NCBI RefSeq assembly: GCF_031877795.1
Contig: NC_133948.1
Span: forward strand, 11,454,948-11,518,947
Source: Strix aluco
Lineage: Eukaryota; Chordata; Aves; Strigiformes; Strigidae
Reading direction: 5' to 3'
DNA: 64,000 nt
In this document: one piece after another, positions 52,801 through 64,000 of the stretch
How the letters are laid out: every line of letters starts with the position of its first letter
Numbering within the stretch: the first letter of the stretch is position 1
The notes under the pieces: generated by a model
Databases searched by the model: none
What the model saw: only the letters and a program-made list of their open reading frames with translations
What the model was told of the DNA's origin: nothing
Made by a program: the position numbers and the translations under genes

Positions 52801-53499
52801 TGCTACCTGGTAATTTTTGGTTTTAATAATCAGCCAACAGGCCCAATGATGAAAAGCATCCTTTCTCCAGAACAAGTCATAACCTGAACTGATAAGGTTT
52901 GAGTTAGCTGCTTAAATATAAGTGAATAGTGAGGTCTAAAGTGCTCTAAGCTTATCACCTGAGACTGCTGTCACTTTAGAAAGGCACGCGCCTCCCTCAG
53001 GTCCTGTCCTTTCCTCTGCCAGCCCCATCGGGATGTCTCACATAGCACTAGATGTCTGTTTATAGCACCCATATCAAGCCCCAGGCGTCCCGAACAGGAA
53101 GGGACAAAGCTTGCACTCAGACACATGCCACAGCACAGTTAATGCTTTTGCCTAACAGCAGTGATCACCCTGAACATGTTAAGATTTCCAGAAACCATCT
53201 TGTGGCATTGGGCTTTTCTCTGAACTCTCCTAAGCACTTAGTGGCTCCTCAGCTCTTTTCATAACCTCACTGCTGTGTGTTTATCCAAACAACTGGATCT
53301 TAACTTTGCAATTGCATCACCATAGGGAGCCATAGCACAGCTTACCTACCCCATCCCTCCCATGCTACTGTGGATCGCCAGCCATACCAGGCACAAGGTA
53401 GCCAGGTTTCGTAGGATTTGCTCCTTACAGAACACAGCTTGAGGAGTGAGAGAGATCACACCTTTATTCACTCACATTTACCAACTTTCTGAAGCACTT
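40865..53499. other. Region upstream of ADORA2A coding exon 1, no coding gene recognised
   Basis: About 12.6 kb with no conserved coding segment. It is probably the 5' intron of ADORA2A if transcription starts at the CpG island near 57 kb. Noncoding 5' exons could be hidden here and need transcript data. A poly-T run lies near 49,746-49,760. Confidence 0.4.
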
Positions 53500-53750
53500 C
53501 TAAATACTCTTTGCTGATCCTCTGTGGGTTGCCCACTGTGGTCAGAATAAGAAATGAGTTACAGCAAAGAAGGTTTAAGCTGGACATCAGGGTGTTTCCT
53601 GCACGCCAGGAAAGTAAGTAACCTCCTCCACTGCAGACCTTTAGCAGCAGGATGGAGAAATAGCTGTCAGGAATGGCAAAAGTACAGCTGATCCTGCCTT
53701 TGGGCAGAGGCATGGATTAGATGACCTCGAAGTACCTCCTGAGGATATTT
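53500..53750 (+). mobile_element. CR1 LINE 3'-end fragment
   Basis: Forward-strand landmarks of the CR1 3' region occur in order. There is aggtttaagctggacatcag near 53,570, then tacagctgatcctgcc near 53,685, gggcagagg, and tggattagatgacctcgaag near 53,713. The terminal 8-bp repeats of young CR1 copies are lost or diverged (tattttccataattg). The copy is 5'-truncated, as is normal for CR1, and moderately diverged. It supports an avian or other sauropsid origin. Confidence 0.8.
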
Positions 53751-55259
53751 TCCATAATTGAGAGTTGTATGTGCCATCTGTCTATTCTGATCTACAGAGA
53801 TTTACTTCAGGAAAAAAAAAAAAAAAGTGCAATACAATCAATAATTACTCCTGACACAGATGCAAGCTTTGTGAGGGGAGAGGCATCTTCCAATTCTATA
53901 GAGGACATTGAAGCCTCAGAGGTTAAACCACCTTCTGTGTATCTGTCCAGATCCTCTTGCCTGCCCAAGGCAGAATGCTGCTGGTTCTTTACCCCTAACA
54001 GACTAACCCTCAACATTCAGCTCCATGAACATCTCATTAAGCAGGCAGCCTTCTCTGCCTTTTTAAAATGAGCAGACACGCAAGGAACTGGTGCTGTTGT
54101 GTTCAGGTAGTTTCACCGAGGCTGTTCAGGTGCACTGATGCAAAATCTGAAGGTGATCCACGAGGCAAACGAGCTTAAATACCAGACTCTGATGAAAGGG
54201 AGTAACTCTCCATTGACTTGAGAGAATCCTTCTTGATTCCTTGACACTCATCTCTTGGTTTTTAGAGTCCAACGAAAAAGAAAGTTTCAATAGCCCATCT
54301 CCTTTTTCAGATGGAAAGCACACAATAAAGAAGGTCCTAGAGAATTACTCACCACTCCGATCAGACGGAGAGAATGAACAAGAAGAGCTGAAATTGTTCA
54401 AGCTGAAGACAAGGACAAACTTTGCAGGACACCAAGAGAGATGCTGATAGCAGCCTCTGAATGGAAAACACCTCACTCACAACTGCGCAGAACTTTTAGA
54501 GAGAGCTTAGCCACACTGTGCCTTGTCCCATCTCACGTGTGAAAACGTGGGTGGAAATGTCAAACCGAAGCGAAGAGCTGAAACATAGTGAAAATAAATG
54601 TTCTGGTGGAAAATCTGTGAAGCCTTAAGATTCCTATATAGATGAGAAATCATACAGCCATCAGTCACCCAGGCAGAAAGGAAGTGGTGAAGGGGAAGAT
54701 TTTCCCTCCACACCAGACAGAAAAGCTGCCAGGCTCAGGACCGAAGGGGATGTACTCGGCCAGCCAGCCCGGACCCTTCAGAGAAACACAACTGAACGGA
54801 AGAGTGAAGATTCAAAACAGTCCCTCCAAACCTCCTGCTGGACGGAGCTTTTCCCAGTAGTTCTCAAAAGGGCTTAACCACATGGCTCTACATAAAATCC
54901 ATTATTGAAGATTAAACAAAAAAGATGAATAGCTTTCAGAAGTTGATTACATCCAAACGCAATAGTGTCAGCAGCCCTTATGGAAACATCCTATTAAAAT
55001 ATCAGCAAAAATAGAAATGCAAACACGGGAGACCTGGCAGGAGACTTTTCAGCTCAGACTTTTAGTGCCTTTTGCACCCGCTGACAGAAGGACAGAGGCT
55101 AAAAACATCATTACTGGGCTGACATCCCCTGACCTGGCACAGGGTGATGCCGATTCTATTTTTTTTTGTATAAAAATGCATATGGAAAGAGAGACAAATT
55201 AGGAACATGTCTAAATAACAAACTTATCACCTGAAAATTAAAAAGAGAGCTGTTTGCCT

Positions 55260-55291
<32 letters not shown>

Positions 55292-56080
55292 ACACCCTGG
55301 AATAGGTCATTTTATTTTATATATACACATACATGTTTGCAGTTTGTACCCACGTGTTTTCTCTACAAATTCAGAGGCCCATAGCTTTCCTTGTTAATTC
55401 AGAATTTAATCCATTTGGCACTTTAGACAGGATTTCATTTTCATAGTATTTTTGAGATATGTGATTACATTTATATTGACTTTTTTAATTGAGATTCAAA
55501 ATAAGGTATTTCTTCCACAGATCTAATTCAATTGAAATATTTCTCACATCCCCATTGGTCACTTTATCTAATCTTTTTGTACTTCACTTGGGCAATATGC
55601 TCTGGGAGGTATCTCTAACAGCAGGAGCTGGCCATGCTTTCTTTCTCTCTGTTAGTTTCTCTTGCGCAGGAGAATGAATTTATCAATTACTACAGTTCTT
55701 GAGTTACACAAGTCTGAGACTTACGAGCCAGATAAGAAACCCAAAAACAAATACATCCAAAGATCGAGTTATCTAATAGTTGACCATCTGTTTAGGAAAA
55801 TAATTTTAAGTAGTTATGGCAATTCTATTAACTGCTATTTACTAAGTGAGTCATGTTGTTCTCTTTAAGTTAACCCTTCCTGTCTCCTCTGTGGGCTTTC
55901 TGCCCAAGGCAGTTTTGAAGAGGGTACTCATCCTCCTTTACTACTTTCAGGCTGTAGCAAAGCCTTCAATACCTCTGCACTCAAAACTTACTCCAAGCTC
56001 ATAGGGCACCAGGACATACAAGAGCATTTAAGCAACTGTGGTGCTTCTAGGTGACTCTTAGACCATGCAACCAACCACGC
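53751..56080. other. Noncoding stretch, no gene recognised
   Basis: AT-rich sequence with a poly-A run near 53,810 and a 30-base poly-C run at 55,261. I recognise no exon or element. Confidence 0.45.
55261..55290. repeat. Poly-C homopolymer (30 bases)
   Basis: Thirty consecutive C, flanked by tt on the left and gacaccctgg on the right. Such a run can form i-motif or G-quadruplex structure. Its exact length is often unreliable in assemblies. Confidence 0.9.
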
Positions 56081-56749
56081 AGAAAAATCTCCTCCATGGA
56101 GCATCCCCTGTGAGGGCACCCCACACCAGAGCCCCCGCAGCGGAACGCACCTGCTGCCTAACGCGCTTTCCAGGACAGGCTGCCTGCACCTCCCTGAGGG
56201 CAGGTCACCCCGGAGCCCTGCCCGCTGGGGCAGAAAGCCTTCTCACACATCCTCCAACAGCTCTGGAGACAACCGGCACCTTGCAGCCTGTTCCCCTTTC
56301 CTCCGCCTGCCCTCGCCCCCAGCACGGAGACGCTAGGCCCCGCTGACACACTCGCAGGGTACCAGGGCTGAGGTTGCTCCCGGGCACAGCAGAAGGGACA
56401 CGGCTGACAAACTGTTTCTGTCGCTTGGCCCGGATGAGGCAGGGTGAGGGCTAAGGAACAGAGTAAGGTTGTGCACAGGTTTAGTGCCATCGATTCAGTC
56501 CTTGCCCTTTTCCCCTTAGCGTGGTTGCAAAGCGCGTGGAAATCTGCTTGGTTAAACGCTGCGGAGAAGTTTACGGGATGCAGGGTGCTCCTGGGGAATC
56601 GCTATTTATCATAAAGCGCAAGCACAAATAGCAGTTGGAGGGCTAAGAGGAGGGCTGGGTGCAGGGGGGCAAAGTCCAGCTCCTGATGTTTGAAGGAAGA
56701 TCCGTGGAGCAAACATCTCGGAGCGCAGGGGTGTGTCGGGGGACTGACA

Positions 56750-57620
56750 GTTGGGAATCAGCCCGGTGTGAGGAGCAGCGGCTCCGCGGCGGAAAAGCCA
56801 TCCGAGCTGGGGCAGCGGGAAGCGGTGGCAAGGAAAATCCGACCCCGTCTTGGGGCAGGGGTCAGGCAGTACCGAGAGGGCATCGGGCGGTCACTTTTAA
56901 AACTCGCGGGAGAGGCAGCAGAGGGACCGGGGCTGTCGCGAACACCGCGAGGGAAGTTGAGCCGCCCACCGCGGCTCCCCCGGACCGGCGATCGCCGGGC
57001 TCGGGATGCCCCAGCGGGGCGCCGGGGCCGCCCGCACCGCCCAGGCGGGAGGAGGCAGCGGGGCGAGACCCGCAAACCCTCCCCGGCCGGCAGCTCCCGC
57101 TCCCGCCGCCCCGAGCGCTGCAACCACACCGGGGCACCCGCCGCCCCGAGTCTCCGCCGCGGCGACGCCGGCATCACCCACCTGCCCTCGGGGCTCCCGC
57201 TCCGCTCGGCTCCGCTCGGCTCCGCTCGGCCGGGAGGCGTGTGCCGGCGGCGGTGCCGGCCCGGCGGGCGCTGCCCGCTCCCGCCCCGCCGCAGGACGCG
57301 GCAGCCGGAGCGCGGGGCGGCGGCGGCTCCCCCTGGAGGGCGGCGGGGGCGGCGCGGCGGGGCGGGGGGGGCGGCGGTGGCGGCCCCTGCCCCGGCGGGG
57401 AGAGGGAGGAGGAGGCGGCGGCGGCCCCCGCCGGTCCCGCGGCCGCAGGAGCCGCTCCCCAAGGGCGAGCGGTGGCGGAGCCGGTGGCGGGCGCCCGGCA
57501 GCCCCGCGGCTTTACCTGGCGGACACCGGGCACCGGGGCGGGGGGGGAGGACAGCCCGGCCCCGCGTCTGGAACAGCGGCTGAAAGAGGGATTGCCACTT
57601 ACTTCGGAAGTCCAGCTCTT
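56750..57620 (-). promoter_or_regulatory. Strong CpG island, candidate ADORA2A promoter and 5' noncoding exon
   Basis: This is the densest CpG block in the window. It contains GC-box-like GGGGCGGGG sequence near 57,355-57,370 and a tandem ctccgctcgg repeat. On the minus strand it carries good donor sites (CAG|GTAAAG with exon end 57,516; CAG|GTGGGT with exon end 57,182) that could splice to ADORA2A coding exon 1, 16 kb downstream. Long open frames across it on both strands are GC-driven. Assignment to ADORA2A is by position and strand; a divergent or antisense transcript is also possible. Confidence 0.5.
57199..57230. repeat. 10-bp GC-rich tandem repeat, 3 copies
   Basis: The decamer ctccgctcgg is repeated three times in a row inside the CpG island. 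Confidence 0.85.
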
Positions 57621-57632
57621 GTCTTGAGGGAC
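57603..57632 (-). other. Candidate 30-base microexon or first-exon end at the island edge
   Basis: On the minus strand a strong acceptor (TTTCTCTCACTTGCAG, ending at 57,633) is followed 30 bases later by a perfect GTAAGT donor (57,602-57,597). If transcription starts nearby, only the donor would be used and this would be the end of a noncoding first exon. There is no protein match. Confidence 0.3.
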
Positions 57633-57690
57633 CTGCAAGTGAGAGAAACGGGCTGTGACTGTGCGCGATCTGCACCCAGTGAACGTGGGA

Positions 57691-57885
57691 AGGGAGAGGA
57701 GGAGAGGGAGAGGAGGAGAGGGAGAGGAGGAGAGGGAGAGGAGGAGAGGGAGAGGAGGAGAGGGAGAGGAGGAGAGGGAGAGGAGGAGAGGGAGAGGAGG
57801 AGAGGGAGAGGAGGAGAGGGAGAGGAGGAGAGGGAGAGGAGGAGAGGGAGAGGAGGAGAGGGAGAGGAGGAGAGGGAGAGGAGGG
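57691..57885. repeat. 14-bp purine-only minisatellite, about 14 copies
   Basis: The unit agggagaggaggag repeats with no difference that I can see over 195 bases, and the all-purine tract spans 57,687-57,885. The array contains perfect mirror repeats (gggagaggaggagaggg), the sequence type that can form intramolecular triplex (H-DNA). It sits 55 bases right of the acceptor-like site at 57,633. Confidence 0.93.
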
Positions 57886-60800
57886 CTTTCTCCCTACACT
57901 GTTTTAAGCATCTACTTCTCTCCAGGCTGGAAAACGCACCCAGCGGGTTTTGGCCTACAGCTGTATGAGTGACACGGCGCAGTGCTGCACGGAGGTACCC
58001 TGAAAGGTACCTTCAAAGAGAAACGTCCAGTTTCTTCTCTTCTCTGCTTAGCTGTCATTACTGCCAGGGGAAGGGAGACCCTCTGCATTACTATTCTTGA
58101 AAGTGTTTAAGAGTTCTCAGTAAAGCTATTAAGTATTTTTTAGAAGTTTCACATTTCCCACTGAGCAGGTCTTCGTGGATCCCACCAGCGTGCACACACG
58201 CGTTTCCCGGCCGGAGCCAGGCCCGCGGTGGCGGGGCCCTTGGGGCCGCGTGTCCCCAGCCATCTCCTGTTCCTCCGCATGAGCGGACTTGGGGAACAGT
58301 CATGACTCATCTCCCAGCAATTCTGAAGCGGGGAGAGAACCTCCCAAGAATTTGAACCCGCTGCTCTTTGTGGATATCTTCTATGTTTTTTTATTTCTAT
58401 TTTTCAACTTTACATTTTAGCAAGTAATTTATCTACACTTTGCTATTGGTTGGACATTACAAACAGGAAAAACCACCAGCATGACTCCACACTTCCCTCC
58501 AACTCCATGGCAGAGCCCAGCCTATGAAAGACCGATTCACTTCAACGACAGCCAGCCCAGGCCCCTCTGTGCAGGGGCCTGCCACAGCCTGATGCTTGTG
58601 ACACACAACAGAAGTTATTCTTTCAGGATTACCAACCCCAGAGATGCTTTGCTCACACCACATCTGCCAGAAGTGGATACACATTACTTTGACTCACAGG
58701 CAACTGGCTTACCCAGACTTCTCTGGCAGCAGGAGCATCAACAACGCTTGATTTTTTTTCAGTGTATCAAGACAGTAGGAAAGAAGCAGGAGAACTGGCA
58801 CCAGCCACTTCAGCATCAAATTCAAAACCTGTGAGCATCTAAACATTAAAAAGACAGGAGGGCAGGCTGGTACCCGGGCTGCCTCAGCCACACAGCTATG
58901 AATTACAGAGCGGAGTGGAGGCCAGAGCGCTGCTCCAAACACAATGGGAATCCCATGGGGAGAAAAAAATAAAAAAGTAATTCTTCCCAGGAAGTTACAG
59001 AAAAGGCTGGAGTAATCTACCACACAGTAACACGTAGTGATTTTAAGGACCACATATATTGACTAGCCAAGTTAAGAGAAAAAGCAAAAATGGGAGACTA
59101 TGAGAAATTTATAAGCCTCATCAAAACATGCTGCAATATTGATAAATTTAGAAGTGCTGCCTGCCTACATGATGTTTGCCAGAGCTTTTTGAAAAATGCT
59201 GACACTAGAACTGGGCACTGTTTGTGTAATGGTCTCACTTTTGCCCTGTACAAGAGGTAGTGTTTGTGCACTCCTAGTTGATGCTCCATGAAATTTTATG
59301 CTCTACAATTGTATTTGAACAAGAGGGGCAAGTGTCATGCTGTAGCAATTAGCTGTCTGCCAGGATCTGCTGCGTCTGTTCAGCGTTGCTCCTTTCCACG
59401 GTAGTGTTCCCTTTATTGTAGAGGTTGCCTCTCATCTTTGGCCCACACCCTCTAAGACATCCAGATATCTCTCTCCCACTGAAAACAGTGAAAGCTGGGA
59501 ATCAAAATACTTTCAAGGAGCAGGGATGCAGTTTCTAAATATGATTTTGTTCCTGAATACATTAAAAACAAAGTTGCTGCAGTCAGCTCCCTTTATTAAG
59601 CTGTCAGGCAGGTTTCTTCCAACCATCCCATCCTCAGCACATCATCTTACAGGTTTCCTGAGTCACAGATGTTGAACCAGAAATGCTTCACTGGATGTTT
59701 CTTTTCCCAGCTACAACTCTTTGATTTTTGCAGCTAACCAGTTTTAAGATTACTTGATGTAGACTATGTTGCTTTTCTTTTAAATCAGCAAGTCATAGAA
59801 GATCCAAAGAAAATGTCCAAGTGCTTTCACAGGGCTGGCTGATAATGGCACCCTGAGGATCTCCTAATGTTTCTTAGAAATTACTTTTTTTCCATAAAAG
59901 CATTCTGATACCACTACCAAAGCCACCAAACCACTGGTTCCCTCCCTCACCAGTCATTCCAGTTTGGATGGCGTATCAGGTCCCCATTGTCACCTACTGA
60001 TCTTCTCTGTGCAGTCGGGAATTCTGCAGTGTTTCAAGATGTTAAAAATCAGTATTAACACGTGCCAGAGCAAGTGAGCCAGCTCCTCTATTAATTTTGC
60101 ATGCTCATTTCTCACTTCTGCACAAGTAAATGTGTTTATAATGAGCAGCTGCTGGTTTATGTCCTGTTTAGCAGTTGGATAGCTTTCATTACTACAGTAA
60201 GATCTGAATAGATCTATTGCCTTTCTTTTGAATTAAGAAATTAATTGGTTTTCTATTATTTTTATGCTATTGTCTCTGTCAAGTATCAGAACTGCACTGT
60301 TCTTCAGATCATATTTCTTCTTGTGAATATTCAATGTCTATTGTCCTTACCAGTAGGTATTTCTACTTATGCCATCCCTTGCCAGCAGCCAACAATGACA
60401 GTAAATTGACAGTAAGGGATACTATCAGCTTTTATATTTTTTTCTTTGTTTTTATAATATATGGAGGGGCGGCAGTACAAGAGAGTGCTAACTTCCTTTC
60501 CCTTCTTAGTCACTCATGAAGGAAAAAACAGCATTACTACGACTGTTGTGGCCAGATACACTTTGAGAAGGGACTACATGAAGAAAGAGGTAGGCAGAAA
60601 CTACCTGGAAACTGAAGAGCTTCCAGCAGCCATGGGGAAGGCACTGCCACACGCTTAGGGCTGGCTGCTGGCTCAGGCTGGGAACTGAAAGAAGTCCAGA
60701 ACTGCTAGGGAAGAAATTAAGTTTTCTGATTCTCCTGTGTACAGCCAAGAAGGACTTTTCATTCCTGAAAAGCAGAGCTACAGTAACGTACAGTACACTA

Positions 60801-60993
60801 TCTCCGAACTCCTGAATTTTGGGCAGCTGAAAAGTGGTGATATGAGACTATTTGCACTTCTCAGACTTAGCAGCTGAGCTCAAGTGGTAAACTCTAAAAG
60901 GACTGTGTAGAATAAATCTTGAAATGCTTCCTTCAAAAAGATGAGAGCAAAGTAAATACAAACTTCACATTTGAGACCTACCGTGAAACTCAC
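57886..60993. other. Noncoding stretch right of the CpG island
   Basis: No gene recognised. Composition returns to AT-rich after about 58.3 kb. Confidence 0.45.
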
Positions 60994-61051
60994 CCTTCTC
61001 TTTGCTGATACCGCACAAGCGACAGTCTGCTTGGGCACATCAGCGATGCTG
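60994..61051 (-). other. Candidate 58-base exon with good splice sites
   Basis: On the minus strand the acceptor TCTGTTTTGTGTTTACAG ends at 61,052 and a GTGAGT donor starts at 60,993. The 58 bases between are open in one frame (SIADVPKQTVACAVSAKRR) and contain three CpGs in an otherwise CpG-poor region. I do not recognise the peptide. It could be a coding or noncoding exon of a minus-strand transcript, such as an upstream ADORA2A exon or part of the gene to the right, or it could be chance. Confidence 0.3.
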
Positions 61052-64000
61052 CTGTAAACACAAAACAGACTCATATAATGACTATAACCAAAATCAGCCT
61101 GCCACCCTGGTAAGCAGCAAGATAGTAGGAAAATCATACCTATGTACTGAGGCTTCCACGTGAAGCACTGAAAATGATCAATTTTTCTAGAATAGAATTT
61201 GGAAGAATTAATGTTTTTTTAAATAGGAAAACCATTTGTCTTTATGAAAGAGATTACTCTGTTTTGGAGCTCTTCTCTGTCATGAAACTTCTTTCTAACC
61301 AGACTGAATCATCCGATACATGCTAAATTATATTTAAGGGATGCATAATTTGCAAAGAAGCATCAAACTGAGTATTGTATTAGCACAGGACACTTCAAAT
61401 GATATGTTCTGACTTGCACGTAATCCCACAAATACTGCCTGAATTTCCTCAAAAGCAGTGAAAAGCACTTGTGTTAGTTTAAGAGAAGGGATGGAGGCAG
61501 GGTTACTTGAGTCCTTTGGAAACACTAGCAAATCCTCCAACATTTCTAGACAGATATATATAAATAAAAAATCTGTATGTTTATATATATATGCAATTAT
61601 TTCTCTCACATTGCTCAACATTAAACATTTGTTAGCAATTTTAAAATCAACATTGGGAAAAAAAAAAGCTAGATTTTCTGAAGAGAGTGTCCTTTAACAA
61701 AGTTACACATGCAAAATTTTGCTGAAAATGCCCATGGCTAACAACTTAACGAAGGATACTCCTCTGAGTGAAAGACCAAAGCCTTCTCACAAACTGTTCA
61801 TCAACACCAGCATAGGAGGAGTTCAGCTTCTACCTAGGCTTAAGGAAAACAAGCTAAAGTCAAGGTAAGATTTGTGCTTATAGGGAAACACAAACCATAT
61901 TCCCAACACTGTTTAAATCCTGCCATTTGCACTTAGATCAGGAACAAAAGAAGGATTTTCAGTAATTTCATGTCAAGAGTTGGACTAGTCCCCCTAAAAG
62001 GCACTGCCCAAACAGACTGTGGCTTCATTTCTCTAAATGCTATTCAGCATGACAGACTATGAGATGGAGTTCAATCTAAATTTAAGCACTCTCTGTAGAC
62101 TATTAATAGAAGAAAAACTGGTAGCATGAATCATCATGTGGGAGCTGCAGAGCAACAGCTATTTATTTTCTATAATAGTAATATATAGAAGTTACCTTTA
62201 TACAATAAATGAACTGTTGGATTTGCAAGGCCCAGCAGAAGTCATCAGATGATTCTCCTTCACTTACACTATTCTCATTTTATTCTAAGGAGCAGTGAGA
62301 GGGCAACCCTTATTTAACTTGACAAAATACACATTTTGTATAACCAAGCTCTGTCATAGCGCTGCTCCCCACCACTCCCTGCTAGAGAATACTGCATGCT
62401 GGAAAATACTGGTGCAAAATGATGGAACTTCATAGGTTTGTAAAGTTAAGTTAGTGTTTTAGCACCCTGTTCCAGTGCGGGTATAATGTCTGTACCTCTG
62501 GCCAAGAGGAAAACTGCAGCATGCCTTCCCTTTATGTTTCTTCTCTGCTGGAACAATAGTCCAGCTATATTATTTTGTTAGACCAGCCATTTGGAGAAAG
62601 ATTTTTTGGAAGTACCGAACACCTAACAGCTCCTGAACTGCCAAACTGTTGATGCCCGGCACCACCACTCAGGATCATACCCACCAATGTTGCGATTTTC
62701 TTTTCCAAGGGGATGTGCACTGGGGATGTGCACCGCAGGCCGTACCCTGGGCTTTACTCCATTGTGGTTGATGGACTCTGAACGTGGCCCACAGAGTCAC
62801 ACAGTGTTAACTCAACTTGCTGGCATTTTGGTGCTCTGTGGGATATTTATTTTTGAAAAATATGATATTGTCAACAGCTCAGTGAAGTTGTCTCCAGACT
62901 GTTATGTCTCCTTCTCAAGTTTCTTTCATTTTTAAGAGCTTAACTTTTAGGCTTCTGGCATGGGGAAAGAGCCTAAAATGGTTTAAGAAAAGGAAGCATA
63001 AACAAGGGAGTGAGCTATGCACAGCACTGGAGAGAAGCACAAATATTTCCTCACACTATATAATCAATGCAAATGTCTAGCAGTAAAAATACTGTGATGA
63101 GACACTACTGTGTTCAACCCTATTTTCATAATGAGATTAAAGAGGTTCCAAAGAACTGTAAATCCTGAAGGGTAAAGAACATCTAAGAAAAGTTGACAAC
63201 GTATTTTTCAAACAGGGCATTTCATATACAGAAATTCAGTTCTACAAACAGAGTTCAGTAAAACCATAGTGATACAGAGGGCAATGGCAGACATAAAGAC
63301 AAGTGAAAACCTTAACTTATTCAACTTAAACTCACTTGTGGAGCTAGCTTCACACTGTTAACAAAATTATCTAGTAAGAGCTTGGAAGACTATCCATGAA
63401 AAAAACCCTTTGGTTAGGGAATATTATTTCAGTGGATATGGGAAAGAAAAGTTGCAGCTCTACAGACTCTGCAGACACTACCGTTTTAGCATACCTCAGG
63501 CCTGTGTCTGACTCGCTGCTTCTGTCTTGACCTTCTGATTGCCAATTGCAGGTGTACAAGTCACTTCTAAAATGCTGTCATGCGCTTGCTACAGGAGAGA
63601 AAAACATCTATCTTCTGACATGAGTTTATTACACTACACTTTTAAAACATTTTTTTTTTAAAAGAAGTATGAAAACTGAAGATTCATGCTTAAAAACAGG
63701 ATATAAATCCATTTTGAGAACTAAGAAGAGTTTTCTTAAACCACTCAAATTCAAGGAGACTTTCACCTCAAGAAAGGAGAAGCGACACTTTTTCTTGCAG
63801 AACAACATTACTGAGACAAAGACTTTTCTGGATTGCTGAACAGTCAGAAAACACCACACAACCTCAAAAAAATTATGTAAGAAATAGGCAGAATAAAAAT
63901 ACCTATACTAGTCAATGCATTAAAAAACAACATTTGCAATAAATAGGAGCTCCATCCAAACCTCTGGATCTGATTTACTCCAGAGCACTTGAAATTAAAG
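61052..64000. other. Right end of window, no gene recognised
   Basis: AT-rich sequence including a short TATATA-rich patch near 61,555-61,600. I looked for the C-terminal calponin-homology exons of SPECC1L, the gene expected on this side from human synteny, and did not find them. Confidence 0.45.

Noticed and set aside
56659..57968. Several open frames of about 300 codons on both strands in the CpG island
   Set aside because: They overlap in several frames and both strands, are dominated by Ala, Gly, Pro and Arg, and exist because GC-rich DNA has few stops. One runs into the 14-bp minisatellite. No domain is recognisable.
58000..64000. 3' exons of SPECC1L, expected from human synteny
   Set aside because: I looked for the C-terminal calponin-homology segment on the minus strand and found no match; the gene probably lies beyond the right edge.

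Overview
This window is vertebrate nuclear DNA, most likely from a bird (another archosaur or a turtle is less likely). Two protein-coding genes can be read, both on the minus strand, with introns and GT/AG splice sites. At the left edge are exons 1-4 of UPB1 (beta-ureidopropionase). In the middle is the complete two-exon coding region of ADORA2A (adenosine A2A receptor). UPB1 downstream of ADORA2A on the same strand matches the gene order I know from the human genome (SPECC1L - ADORA2A - UPB1). The bird/reptile assignment rests on the protein sequences, a CR1 LINE 3' end near 53.6 kb and low repeat density.

Layout. About 0.1-3.5 kb holds UPB1 exons 4 to 1, read right to left; the gene runs off the left edge. 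Its CpG-rich 5' end lies at 3.3-3.8 kb, with an 18-bp minisatellite abutting the start codon. From 3.8 to 31.6 kb I see no gene. That stretch contains a decayed RTE-like reverse-transcriptase fossil (about 8.65-8.9 kb), a hAT-type DNA transposon with an imperfect 8-bp target duplication (10.94-11.70 kb), homopolymer tracts, and an AT-rich patch near 26.8-27.1 kb that could hold a distal polyadenylation site. ADORA2A coding sequence occupies 31,982-32,942 (exon 2) and 40,460-40,809 (exon 1), with a 7.5-kb intron. Right of that is about 15 kb of presumed upstream intronic or intergenic DNA with one CR1 fragment and a 30-base poly-C run. A strong CpG island follows at about 56.75-57.62 kb, with minus-strand splice-site candidates and a 195-bp purine-only minisatellite beside it. 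This is the best candidate for the ADORA2A 5' noncoding exon and promoter. The last 6 kb has no recognised gene, only one well-flanked candidate exon at 60,994-61,051.

Function. The genes are neighbours by synteny, not an operon. UPB1 performs the last step of uracil/thymine catabolism to beta-amino acids in the cytosol. ADORA2A is a Gs-coupled plasma-membrane adenosine receptor. The receptor is intact but has two notable differences from mammals: the DRY motif reads DRI, and both cysteines of one extracellular disulfide pair are missing. I found no previously undescribed multi-gene system; most of the window is ordinary noncoding vertebrate DNA.
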